Assembly (NCBI RefSeq): GCF_947501665.1
Contig: NZ_CANMWS010000026.1
Coordinates: forward strand, 18,085-82,084
DNA length: 64,000 nucleotides
Direction: 5' to 3'
Source of the DNA: an uncultured Shewanella sp.
GTDB lineage: Bacteria; Pseudomonadota; Gammaproteobacteria; Enterobacterales; Shewanellaceae
Position 1 is the first letter of the stretch; each line of letters opens with the position of its first letter. The notes beneath the pieces are model-generated. The model was not told where the DNA came from. It ran no database searches and worked only from the letters and a program-made list of their open reading frames with translations. A program made the position numbers and the translations under genes. Below, in pieces: positions 38,633-47,022 of the stretch.

Positions 38633-39670
38633 TCACATTGATGTCGATTTACTTGATAAAAGAGATAAGGCTGCTTGGCTGATTTTTTGGCTAAAAGCAT
38701 TATTTTTTGGGTGGTCAGCTGACCACCCCAATAAAAATCGCTGAAAATCCGCCCAGGCAAAGCTAAATAAGCCGCGCCATTCATTTTCAAGTTGAACAAC
38801 ATCGAGTAGTGGATGAGCGTCATTGGCAGATTGTTTTAATTCCGCGAAATAATGATCCAATAAATCATGATAATAATCTTCACACTCTTTTTCTGTTAAA
38901 CAGCTCCCTAAGAAATACACCACATCTTTTATGCCACAACCCGCACCAATATACTGAAAATCAACCGCCGCCACCTCATCAATTGGTGAAAAGCAAAAGT
39001 TAGCAATTTTTGCATCACCATGGACTAACGTTTGAAACCGACAAGCATTTAATAAAGTATCAATTTGGCTTGCAGCTTGTTTAAGGGGCGAGGAGGGCAT
39101 GTTTTCAAATTCATCTTGTCTTGTGGCCAAGTGCCAATAGGTTCCCGTTTTCCATAGTGGGTTGACCCAATTTTCTCGTGGATTTTCTTGCAAAAATTGA
39201 CCATGAAAATGGGCAAGCCAAGTCAGACACGCTTTGGCTTGCTGTAGACTGGCATGTTGATGACGCAATGAAAATCCTTGACTATCCAAATCACTTAGTA
39301 CTATCAATTTTTGAGCCGCATTATTGGTTATCTTCTCACCAATAAAGACACCATAGCATAAAGGCAGCGGCGTTTTATCTATACACAAATGTGACCAATG
39401 TTTATACCAATCAGCTTCTACTTTATATGACATTATTTTACGTTCAAAGGATCTTTGAGTATTCCAGCCTCTTGGATGCTGATAACTTTGCTGAGGGTGA
39501 ATATATTTCACAATTACCGAGTGAGGTTGATTGATATGTAAATCGTTTGACGAATAAGTGATATGATAGCGACTAATCTCACCATAACCACTCCATAAAA
39601 ACTGTATAACAGCTACTTTGTGGACCGCAATGGCATTAAACTGTTTGAATAAGATTGACTCAATATCCAT
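38633..39670 (-). CDS. Aminoglycoside-phosphotransferase-fold kinase
   Basis: 345 residues. The APH/choline-kinase fold is indicated by TLVHGDAKIANFCF (catalytic HGDxxxxN) and AAVDFQYIGAGCGIKDVVYFL (metal-binding DFQ). N-terminal strands include VIVKYIHP. It has no signal peptide, so it is cytoplasmic. The substrate is unknown; related enzymes phosphorylate small metabolites such as choline, and drug resistance should not be assumed. It is a lone gene on the minus strand. Confidence 0.8.
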   Translation of the reverse strand: MDIESILFKQFNAIAVHKVAVIQFLWSGYGEISRYHITYSSNDLHINQPHSVIVKYIHPQQSYQHPRGWNTQRSFERKIMSYKVEADWYKHWSHLCIDKTPLPLCYGVFIGEKITNNAAQKLIVLSDLDSQGFSLRHQHASLQQAKACLTWLAHFHGQFLQENPRENWVNPLWKTGTYWHLATRQDEFENMPSSPLKQAASQIDTLLNACRFQTLVHGDAKIANFCFSPIDEVAAVDFQYIGAGCGIKDVVYFLGSCLTEKECEDYYHDLLDHYFAELKQSANDAHPLLDVVQLENEWRGLFSFAWADFQRFLLGWSADHPKNNAFSQKISQAALSLLSSKSTSM

Positions 39671-39727
39671 GGAAGATAAATAAAAATTTGAATGAGATAA
39701 GCATAATAACAGAAGTAAAAAAAAGAA

Positions 39728-39748
39728 AAAGGCTCAAATAGAGCCTTT
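39728..39748 (-). terminator. Minus-strand terminator of the gene at 39768-40553
   Basis: AAAGGCTC / GAGCCTTT stem with a 5-nt loop. On the minus strand it is followed by TTTTTC and a long T-run, a textbook intrinsic terminator 20 bp beyond the stop. Confidence 0.85.
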
Positions 39749-39767
39749 AATACTTCGGGTTCGTATA

Positions 39768-40553
39768 TTAATCCCAGCGATTAAAAATCATATGAACACT
39801 ATGATCCGCGCCAGTTACAAAAACAAAATACCCTGCATTGGTATTTGGTAACGAACAATATTGTGTTCCAGAAGTTAGCATTGAACATTGCATGCTTGAA
39901 GCTGGCTCATCTGTGGTTCTATAATAACAATAATCATTACGATTCGCGATTTCTTTAACGGTATCCCGTGTCGTTCGGGCTAATACATAACGAAAATCGC
40001 CAAAATAACGGTAACTGCTGGCATCCACAAGATAAGCCTGTGAGTCCATTCCACCTTGAAGTAAACCATCGTAACAATGACCCGGATTGGGCACATATAA
40101 TACTTCTGAGTCATGACTATTATGAATACTCGGCCATACCGCATTATCGTGTTTGCTCAACACAATATTACTGGCATCAACATAATCTTTTACAATAACA
40201 AAATCACCCGTATCACTTTCTAGTGTACAAATATTAGTCCCACCAATTTGTGTCTCACATTGAATATCATCAAGACTTGCTTGCGTATATTGCTGACAAA
40301 TAGAATCTGTTTCGGCAAACTGATGAGTCAGTTCTTTAAGGGCGGCAACGGCATATTCTTTTGGATCATTGTATTCATAATAAAAATCTGAAAACACGTT
40401 ATATACTTGTGTGTCACGTGTATTACTTTGCGCTAATTCCGTATTACATTGACTAAAAACAGGCACATCGACTGTATTCGCGACAGCATTTGCTTGAAAA
40501 AAAACACCGACAACCACAGGCAAAAATGCGCGTCGAATAAATACGTTATACAT
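39768..40553 (-). CDS. Exported protein with two internal repeats, unknown function
   Basis: 261 residues with a signal peptide (about 1-25, ending near AVANTV). Two halves share a pattern: a helix ending in a Cys (SICQQYT, NDYCYYRT), then a Cys pair on a strand (IQCETQIGGTNICTL and MQCSMLTSGTQYCSL), then a hydrophobic strand (GDFVIVKDYVD and GYFVFVTGADH). Six or more Cys suggest disulfides in an extracytoplasmic domain. AGGGAGGA precedes the ATG. No family recognised. Confidence 0.6.
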   Translation of the reverse strand: MYNVFIRRAFLPVVVGVFFQANAVANTVDVPVFSQCNTELAQSNTRDTQVYNVFSDFYYEYNDPKEYAVAALKELTHQFAETDSICQQYTQASLDDIQCETQIGGTNICTLESDTGDFVIVKDYVDASNIVLSKHDNAVWPSIHNSHDSEVLYVPNPGHCYDGLLQGGMDSQAYLVDASSYRYFGDFRYVLARTTRDTVKEIANRNDYCYYRTTDEPASSMQCSMLTSGTQYCSLPNTNAGYFVFVTGADHSVHMIFNRWD

Positions 40554-41084
40554 AAATCCTCCCTTGATCTATTAAAAGCAGGTTAACCTCTTCCAGCCAT
40601 CATCGACTTTAACCTTAGAGGGAAACGCCAACTTACAGTTGTTACAACAAAAACACTAAAACCCCAATCACGTAACATATTTAACTAGGCGGCACAGTAA
40701 AAAGGGTTTTGAAGGTAAAGTCAAAATTAATTGATATAAAATTCATTTTCTGCTTATTTTGTCACAAAAATGATTGTTTTTTACCTATATCTCACAATAA
40801 ATTAGCGTTATCTATAAATTAATCGTTATATTTTGGTGTTCCCACCTAAAAATACATGCCTGTTTTCTCAAAAAAACCTCCTTCAGCTCGATTCATTCCG
40901 TTACTATTGTTTTTATTTTGTTTGTTAAATGTTGCGTGAACCCTGCTGCTCATGTAGTCTTTTTTGTCTGCTCAAAAAGAAGACAACTTGTTTGAGTGGC
41001 GGAGAATAACAATGACTTTCCATGTCAGTCTAACTCTTCTCAACAAGACATAGGAATACAACAAATAGAAAGGATTTTATTTAT
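40554..41084. other. Divergent promoter region
   Basis: 531 bp between the gene on the minus strand and the M6 protease. No gene supported. A TGTTGTAAC core on the minus strand (40641-40649) is discussed under rejected observations. Confidence 0.5.
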
Positions 41085-43406
41085 ATGATTAAAAAAAGTA
41101 TTTTATCCATTGCCGTGGCGTTATCTATCATCCCCGTAGTGGCCATTTCAGCGTCTCACTCGTCATCATCCGCTCCGTTAGATATGGTTATCGCTGACGA
41201 ACAACGTCTTATTGAGATGTTAAAAAAATCTGGAAAAATTGCTCACAATGCGTCGATTTCAGAGGCTGAAGTTGCACTAAGAAACTATTTAAAAGCAAGG
41301 CAAGAACAAGAGAAACAAAAACGCCGTTTACGTCAAACTGCTGAAACAGATTTATTTGATATGGAACCCAAAGTTAGACAAAAACGTAAAAACCCTTACC
41401 GGCATCCCAGTATGGATGGAAAATTAAGTTCTGGACGTCAATATCGTCCAGAAAACATGGTGGAAGAAGTTTATCAAGGTGAAACTCGAGAAGGACGGGT
41501 GCTTGCCATTTTGATGGAGTTTCCTGATTTTCCTCACAACAGCATTTTACCTGAAGACAGTAAAATGTATTATGAGGATTACAACCAAGCACATTACCGT
41601 CAGATCCTTTTTGGCGAAAATGGTTGGGTTGCCCCCAATGGATTCCACGCAAATTCTTTCAATCAGATGTATCAAGCACAATCCGGTGGCAGTTACTCAT
41701 TAACCGGTGACGTTGCGGGCTGGTATATGGCTAGCCAACCCGCCGCTTATTATGGTAATAATATCGATGGTGACGCAGCTAGCTTAATACGTGAAGGCCT
41801 TGCTGCAGTTGGTATGGATCCGACGATTGATTTAAGCCAATTTGACATCGAAGACAGATATGATCTCGATGGTGATGGCGATTTATGGGAAGCAGATGGC
41901 CTAGTGGATCATGTAATGGTATTTCATTCCAGTGTGGGTGAAGAAGCTGGAGGTGGTCAAATTGGAGAAGATGCCATTTGGGCACATCGTTCAAATTTAA
42001 GAAATGTCTTTGCAATTGAAGGCACTACCACTGATATTCCTTATTGGGGGGGATTGATGGCGGCTTACGATTATACCATTGCTCCGATAGACAGTGCTGT
42101 AGGGGTGATCAGCCATGAATATGCCCACGATTTAGGGCTGCCTGACGAATATGATACTAATTATACAGGTAAAGGTGAACCAGTATCCTATTGGTCTTTA
42201 ATGTCATCAGGAAGTTGGGCAGGGCAGATTGGTGGTACCCAGCCCAGTGGTTTTAGTGCTTATGCCAAAGAAATGCTGCAAAACAGTTTGGGGGGAAATT
42301 GGCTTAAAGGGGCAAAAATCGATATCAATGATATTCCTCATGATGGAGTGATTGGTTTACTTGACCAAGCAGTCAGTAAAGGCACCAATTTCGATGCCAT
42401 CCGCATTGATTTGCCACAAAAACAAACCATTATCACCACGCCAGTCAGTGGTGAATACACTTACTTTAGTGGTGCCGATAACGATCTTAATAATGAAATG
42501 TGGACGACAGTCGATTTAAGCAATGCTACATCGGCCACAGTGAAATTTAAAACTTGGTATGATATTGAAGTCGATTATGACTATGCTTATCTCGTCATTG
42601 AAACCAGTGAAGGGCAATCGTATATTGAAGGCAACTTAACAACGAATGAAAACCCAAATGAAGCCAATCATGGTAATGGGATCACTGGTCGTTCAGACGG
42701 TTGGGTAAATGCTGAATTCGATTTAAGTGCTTTTACTGGCCAACAGATACAGCTTGGTTTGCTTTATCAAACCGATGTCGCCGCAGTCAATGCGGGGATG
42801 TATATAGATGATATCAGTGTTGAGACCAATAATGGCATTATTTTACAAGCCAATGCCGACGACAGTGACAATGAAGCCTTTACCTTTTCAGGTTTTAATC
42901 CTGATACGGGCATTCAATTATCAGAGCATTACTATTTACTTGAATGGCGTACTCATCAAGGGGTTGATAGCGGTCTTGCCCACCTTAATGTGCGTGGTGA
43001 AACCATGCGTTATGAAGAAGGGCTATTGGTTTGGTATGTCGACCGCCAATATCGTGACAATTGGGTTGGACTTCACCCTGGTAACGGGTTCCTGGGGGTC
43101 GTCGATATGGATCAAAGCCCCTTATTTTGGAGTGATGGCGAAGTGGCTGATACACGATATCAAATCCATGATGCGACATTAACTATTCGTCGTCATGAAA
43201 AAATGTTCCTAGATTTAGATGATATTTTGGGTAAATCACTACGTGACAGTCGGATTAGTGCCAAAAGAGTGTTTAAAGATCACCGTAATTATGTGAATAC
43301 AGCAATCCCAGATGCTGGTCGCAATGTGCCTCAGTACGGATTAAATATCCGCTTGCTCAATCAAAGCAATGATAAAAGTGTTGCTGCTGTTTACTTATCC
43401 CGTTAG
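41085..43406 (+). CDS. Secreted M6-family metalloprotease (immune-inhibitor-A/PrtV-like)
   Basis: 773 residues: signal peptide (about 1-23); a charged propeptide-like region (about 30-140); and an M6 catalytic domain with the zinc motif HEYAHDLGLPDEYD (His344, Glu345, His348). Beta-sandwich regions follow (about 460-580) with acidic calcium-type stretches. The C-terminal part (about 600-773) continues the InhA architecture. It should degrade extracellular proteins and belongs to the same class as V. cholerae PrtV. It has its own terminator. Confidence 0.9.
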   Translation: MIKKSILSIAVALSIIPVVAISASHSSSSAPLDMVIADEQRLIEMLKKSGKIAHNASISEAEVALRNYLKARQEQEKQKRRLRQTAETDLFDMEPKVRQKRKNPYRHPSMDGKLSSGRQYRPENMVEEVYQGETREGRVLAILMEFPDFPHNSILPEDSKMYYEDYNQAHYRQILFGENGWVAPNGFHANSFNQMYQAQSGGSYSLTGDVAGWYMASQPAAYYGNNIDGDAASLIREGLAAVGMDPTIDLSQFDIEDRYDLDGDGDLWEADGLVDHVMVFHSSVGEEAGGGQIGEDAIWAHRSNLRNVFAIEGTTTDIPYWGGLMAAYDYTIAPIDSAVGVISHEYAHDLGLPDEYDTNYTGKGEPVSYWSLMSSGSWAGQIGGTQPSGFSAYAKEMLQNSLGGNWLKGAKIDINDIPHDGVIGLLDQAVSKGTNFDAIRIDLPQKQTIITTPVSGEYTYFSGADNDLNNEMWTTVDLSNATSATVKFKTWYDIEVDYDYAYLVIETSEGQSYIEGNLTTNENPNEANHGNGITGRSDGWVNAEFDLSAFTGQQIQLGLLYQTDVAAVNAGMYIDDISVETNNGIILQANADDSDNEAFTFSGFNPDTGIQLSEHYYLLEWRTHQGVDSGLAHLNVRGETMRYEEGLLVWYVDRQYRDNWVGLHPGNGFLGVVDMDQSPLFWSDGEVADTRYQIHDATLTIRRHEKMFLDLDDILGKSLRDSRISAKRVFKDHRNYVNTAIPDAGRNVPQYGLNIRLLNQSNDKSVAAVYLSR
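42217..42224 (+). promoter_or_regulatory. KOPS-like octamer (FtsK loading), pointing right towards dif
   Basis: GGGCAGGG matches the KOPS consensus GGGNAGGG on the plus strand, 2.1 kb left of dif. Its orientation is as expected for FtsK translocation to dif. Confidence 0.45.
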
Positions 43407-43426
43407 CCTTTAATGCCTGACTATGC

Positions 43427-43462
43427 AAATAGACATGCTTATAATGGTATGTCTATTTTTTA
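43427..43462 (+). terminator. Terminator of the M6 protease gene
   Basis: AAATAGACAT pairs with ATGTCTATTT across a 12-nt loop, followed by further T residues, 21 bp after the stop. Confidence 0.8.
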
Positions 43463-43640
43463 AAGCACAACGCTTAATAAGATATTTATTGCTTTAATAT
43501 GAATGTTTTTTCTGTTTGAAACCTATTTAACTTGATAAGACAGGAGGGAACCATATATGAAGCCGGAATGTCGACAAAAATATTGTCATTTAGCAAAAAA
43601 TGAAATAAACAAATTTTAAGTCACTTAAGAGAACCTCCAT

Positions 43641-44333
43641 ATGTCTATTGCTTTTAATAGCACAATTAACAGCTACACTCTAGCAAACACCCACAATGTC
43701 AGCCAAAGTAAAACTCAACTTACTGAAATCGATCCCGTTTCGAATAAAGGCTATCAATTTGAATATAACGAATTAAGCCGTCGTGGCGTCCTTAACGACA
43801 GTAATGTGATATTTTCTTTTGAAAATGAACTTAACCTTGTTAATGCTGGTTATGACTCAAATACACAAATGGATTTTTCCAGTATCATTGGGGCTTATGA
43901 GCAAGCTCAAATCAAGATAGCATTACCAATACAAATTACAGATAAAGATGAACGTCAATTTAATGCTCATGTGGCGCCAGGCGGCAGCCTGATGTCAACA
44001 AGCAGGCCTGACGGGGACTTAGCAGCATATGCTAGCATGCTGAAAAGTTATAATGTTGGGGCACTCATTTCTATTGATGCTTTTGCCCCAAAAGCGTTAA
44101 CCGCAGAACTTGATGCCAGAGGTATAGAGCATATTAACGAAGCAACATTTTTTATTGAAGACTTTTTCTCCAAAGGACAATTGCCAGAAACCAAGTTAAG
44201 TGACATCGTTAATAAAATCAAAGAATATGAAAGCCAAGGGCAGAATGTAGCCATTCATAACGATTTTCTTAGCCCCAAGGATGGGGGGAAGGATAATAGA
44301 GACAATTCACAAAATCGTTTTATGAGAACTTAA
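43641..44333 (+). pseudogene. Tyrosine/dual-specificity phosphatase-like gene cut before its catalytic loop
   Basis: 230 residues. Residues about 110-212 follow the PTP/DSP pattern: STSRPDGDLAAYASMLKSYN, GALISIDAF, FFIEDFFSKGQLPE, IVNKIKEYESQGQNVAIH. The last stretch should lead into HCxxGxxR, but here His is followed by NDFLSPKDGG and the frame ends with no catalytic Cys or Arg. The break lies about 110 bp before dif. It may be a truncation caused by a past integration or excision at dif, or a divergent pseudophosphatase. The fold is inferred from pattern. Confidence 0.55.
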
Positions 44334-44371
44334 TGTAAAATACGCGAACAAACTAATTACTAATACTCGCT

Positions 44372-44399
44372 ATTTAACATAATATACATTGTGCGCACT
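44372..44399 (-). other. dif: Chromosomal dif site (XerCD)
   Basis: Read on the minus strand the 28-bp site has a XerC arm AGTGCGCACAA (E. coli GGTGCGCATAA), central TGTATA and XerD arm TTATGTTAAAT. It differs from E. coli dif only in the XerC arm (2 of 28 positions). XerCD resolve chromosome dimers here under FtsK control. In window order the XerD arm is left and the XerC arm right; the IS block starts on the XerC side, 1 bp after the arm. Confidence 0.93.
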
Positions 44400-44433
44400 G
44401 CTATATCGATCCATTGTAGATCCAATATAGTAA
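44400..44433 (+). repeat. 34-bp direct repeat, left copy (between dif and the IS)
   Basis: The sequence starts GCTATATCGATCC and ends CAATATAGTAA. It is identical to 46989-47022. It may be a long target duplication of the element at 44434-46988 or part of the element's own ends. It has internal imperfect dyad symmetry (CTATAT...ATATAG). Confidence 0.85.
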
Positions 44434-44510
44434 TGTCACATTTCCCCAACTTAGAGATGTCACATTTTGGTATGCTGGGCCCAAATAATCCAGTGTATTA
44501 GATTGGTGCC

Positions 44511-45857
44511 ATGTTAATTACGATGAGCGAAGAAGAGCTGCACCGCATTGGTGTTATTAAGGACGTTTGCAATAAACAATTAACCCAACTAACCGCCGCG
44601 TCGATGTTAGGGCTTACTCGCCGGCACACACAAAGGTTAGTGAATCAATTCCGCAAAAGTGGTGAAGCTGGTCTAGTCTCTAAACGTCGTGGATTGCCGA
44701 GTAACCGTCGTTTTCCATATGAATTTAAAGATAAAGTTTTAACGCTGGTTAAGCAAAAATACGCGGATTTTAAACCGACCTTTGCCTGTGAAAAATTAGC
44801 AGAGCTACATGGTATAAAACTCTCCAGCGAAACCTTAAGGCAATGGTTAATTACAGAGGGATTATGGCGAGTTCGCAAGCGTAAGCAGAAAAAAGTCTAC
44901 CAACCTCGATATCGACGTGAATGTTATGGTGAGCTGGTGCAAATAGATGGCTCTTATCATGATTGGTTTGAAGGCCGTTCACCTAAGTGTTGCTTGTTAG
45001 TGTTTATTGATGATGCGACCAGTCAGTTGATGTCATTGCGCTTTTGTGAATCAGAGACCACTTATGATTATATGAATGCGACACGAGAATATTTGGATAA
45101 TCATGGCAAACCCATTGCTTTTTACAGTGATAAATATGCGGTATTTAAGGTCAATTCACCGAGCAAGAAAACCAATAAGCAAATGACAGAATATGGACGT
45201 GCGCTCTATGAACTTAATATTGAATTAATCTGTGCTAACAGCTCACAGGCTAAAGGACGAGTCGAACGCGCCAATAGGACACTTCAAGACCGCCTGATTA
45301 AGGAAATGCGCTTAGCAAACATCAATACCATAGAAGAAGCTAATGTGTGGCTTCCTGAGTTTATGGCTGACTTTAATTGCCGCTTTGCTTGTGCTGCTCA
45401 GTCTTCTCAAAATGCTCATCGCCCAGTACAAGAATCAAAAACTGAACTGCATAATATTTTTTCAAGGCAAACAAGCCGAAAACTGACCAAAGCACTAACT
45501 TTACAGTATGACAAAGTAATGTATATTATTGACCCTACTGATAAAGCTAAAAGATTAATCGGTAAATCTGTCATGATTTATGATTACCCTGATGGCACCA
45601 TATCGATTCAATATTGTGGTGAAGAATTACCTTATAGCGTGTTTGATAAACTCAGAAGTGTGCAGCAAGGGGCTGTTGTTGAAAATAAACGCTTGGGCGC
45701 AGCATTGGCCTTTGCAAAAGAGAGTCAAGCAGAGCGTTCAGAAACCTACGAACGTACTCGTAATGCTAAAAAAGGGAGTCGAAAAGCGCAAGCAAGGGCG
45801 ATTAATCCACTTGTTGAACAAGAGGTTAAATTTAAGCCAAGTTTGACGCGAGAATAA
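44511..45857 (+). CDS. ISNCY/IS1202-family DDE transposase
   Basis: 448 residues. An N-terminal helix-turn-helix (LTAASMLGLTRRHTQRLVNQF) and a second basic HTH region are followed by an rve-type DDE core: YGELVQIDGSYHDWFEG (first Asp), FYSDKYAVFKV (second Asp) and SSQAKGRVERANRTLQDRLIKEMR (Glu in KGRVERAN). All catalytic residues appear intact. Family members are commonly annotated ISNCY. I recall that IS1202-type elements preferentially insert beside the XerC arm of dif or plasmid pdif sites, which is the arrangement here. The ribosome-binding site is weak. Confidence 0.88.
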   Translation: MLITMSEEELHRIGVIKDVCNKQLTQLTAASMLGLTRRHTQRLVNQFRKSGEAGLVSKRRGLPSNRRFPYEFKDKVLTLVKQKYADFKPTFACEKLAELHGIKLSSETLRQWLITEGLWRVRKRKQKKVYQPRYRRECYGELVQIDGSYHDWFEGRSPKCCLLVFIDDATSQLMSLRFCESETTYDYMNATREYLDNHGKPIAFYSDKYAVFKVNSPSKKTNKQMTEYGRALYELNIELICANSSQAKGRVERANRTLQDRLIKEMRLANINTIEEANVWLPEFMADFNCRFACAAQSSQNAHRPVQESKTELHNIFSRQTSRKLTKALTLQYDKVMYIIDPTDKAKRLIGKSVMIYDYPDGTISIQYCGEELPYSVFDKLRSVQQGAVVENKRLGAALAFAKESQAERSETYERTRNAKKGSRKAQARAINPLVEQEVKFKPSLTRE

Positions 45858-45912
45858 CCTCTATTACCAAAAGCTTTCAAATTTAGCTCAGCGATATGAG
45901 TGTTATATTAAT

Positions 45913-46467
45913 TTATTCATTAAATTCAAAAGTAACTGAAATTGAAGGTGATTCTTCAATATTTATAGTAAAGCCTGATGGAGTAAGATAAGGGTTATCT
46001 TTATATTTATGTTCAAAATCAATTAACAATAAAATCAAGTTTTTGTACAATAATTCAGATGACTGAGTACTAAGTTTAGTGATGTTAGATAAAATATTTG
46101 AAGGTAGAACATCTGAAGATTCAATCCAAGCAAATTTTTTACCGAAGTATATAGCATTTAGTTTTACTGCATACCAACCTTCTTTTTTATCAATAACCTG
46201 ATATGAAATAGCTTTGGTGGTAGTTGTCACTATTTTTGAAGTGATGCTTGCTTTAGAGTATAGATTGGCTTTATCAACTAATATATCAACATAAGCTGGG
46301 TTATTAACCTTGATTTTACTTTCTTTATGATTTTTCCTACTGAATATGTCAATTGTTTTTTGAATGATAGCCAAATCTTTAGACATTTCTTCGTAGGTTT
46401 CTTTTTTGGTTTCGGCGTATATATGGCTACAGAATAATAAAAGTAATATTAAATATCTCAATTGCAT
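45913..46467 (-). CDS. Passenger gene: exported SH3-like domain protein
   Basis: 184 residues with a signal peptide (LILLLLFCSHIYA). A bacterial SH3-type (SH3_3) domain spans about 60-125: VDILVDKANLYSKASITSKI, then KKEGWYAVKL and KFAWIESSDVLP. The C-terminal part (about 125-184) is unrecognised. It probably acts in the periplasm on wall or protein ligands. The gene lies 5 bp after the small membrane-protein gene, in the same orientation and opposite to tnp, within the proposed IS limits. Its AT content is higher than tnp's, suggesting separate origin. Confidence 0.65.
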   Translation of the reverse strand: MQLRYLILLLLFCSHIYAETKKETYEEMSKDLAIIQKTIDIFSRKNHKESKIKVNNPAYVDILVDKANLYSKASITSKIVTTTTKAISYQVIDKKEGWYAVKLNAIYFGKKFAWIESSDVLPSNILSNITKLSTQSSELLYKNLILLLIDFEHKYKDNPYLTPSGFTINIEESPSISVTFEFNE

Positions 46468-46472
46468 GAGTA

Positions 46473-46754
46473 TTAGAATACTCCTGCTAAATATGCAATT
46501 AGTGTGTATAAAAAAGAGCCTACAAGTGCTCCCAATACGATCCCATTAAAAAAATTTTCATTTTTCAATAAAAACATGCACATACAAAATAAAGCAGACC
46601 ATAAAGTAACCAGTATAAAATGATATGGTTTAGGCAAAACCCCATGAAATGAATTGTATAGCATAATTCCAACTTGAATAATCAATAAACCACCAAAAAT
46701 TATCGCTGAAACTTTTTTTATCAAGTCAGTATCTGTATCTGTATTTAATTTCAT
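46473..46754 (-). CDS. Passenger gene: small membrane protein, probably three spans
   Basis: 93 residues. Three hydrophobic segments lie at about 14-33, 45-63 and 70-90 (VSAIIFGGLLIIQVGIML; ILVTLWSALFCMCMFLL; IVLGALVGSFLYTLIAYL). AAAGG lies 10 nt before the ATG. It is the first gene of a two-gene unit with the SH3-like gene. No family recognised. The pairing suggests an envelope-located pair, but no function is evident. Confidence 0.6.
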   Translation of the reverse strand: MKLNTDTDTDLIKKVSAIIFGGLLIIQVGIMLYNSFHGVLPKPYHFILVTLWSALFCMCMFLLKNENFFNGIVLGALVGSFLYTLIAYLAGVF

Positions 46755-46827
46755 ATGATGTAACCTTTTGTGTTCTTACACTATAAAGTGTAGAAAATAG
46801 AGGTTATCTGTCAACAAAGATAAAAAA

Positions 46828-46844
46828 AGCCCTTAAAAAGGGCT
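46828..46844 (-). terminator. Minus-strand intrinsic terminator inside the element
   Basis: AGCCCTT / AAGGGCT stem with a 3-nt loop, followed on the minus strand by seven T residues. It would stop transcription entering from the right before the passenger genes. Confidence 0.75.
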
Positions 46845-46988
46845 ATAGGCAACCTTAGATTGGATATCAAGTGGCTATGAAACACCTGATTTAAGAAGTT
46901 TAGTTGGTAAATCATTTTATATCTAATAACTAATGATGTGACATTTCTACTTTGCCCAACAATGTGACATTTGAAACTTGCCTTAACA

Positions 46989-47022
46989 GCTATATCGATC
47001 CATTGTAGATCCAATATAGTAA
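46989..47022 (+). repeat. 34-bp direct repeat, right copy
   Basis: Identical to 44400-44433. It separates the right end of the complete element from the left end of the truncated second copy. Confidence 0.85.

Larger units (their letters stand above)
44434..46988 (+). mobile_element. ISNCY/IS1202-type element with two passenger genes, adjacent to dif
   Basis: Proposed limits are TGTCACATTT at the left and, inverted, TGTTAAGGC at the right. Inner end sequences 44447-44466 and 46961-46980 (inverted) match 16/20, ending in a common ATGTCACATT, and each end carries a second TGTCACAT copy further in. The element contains tnp (44511-45857) and then two opposite-strand genes before the right end. 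Exact 34-bp repeats flank it. At 2.55 kb it is longer than a simple IS of this group (about 1.7 kb). Ends were set by eye; an alternative is a 5-bp GCTAT duplication with longer ends. Confidence 0.7.

Noticed and set aside
38633..39670. Aminoglycoside resistance gene
   Set aside because: The APH fold is shared by many metabolite kinases; there is no specific resemblance to resistance enzymes and no resistance context.
40641..40649. TGTTGTAAC on the minus strand, the core of a Ter site
   Set aside because: A 9-base match is expected about once by chance in a window this size, and the flanking Ter bases do not fit.
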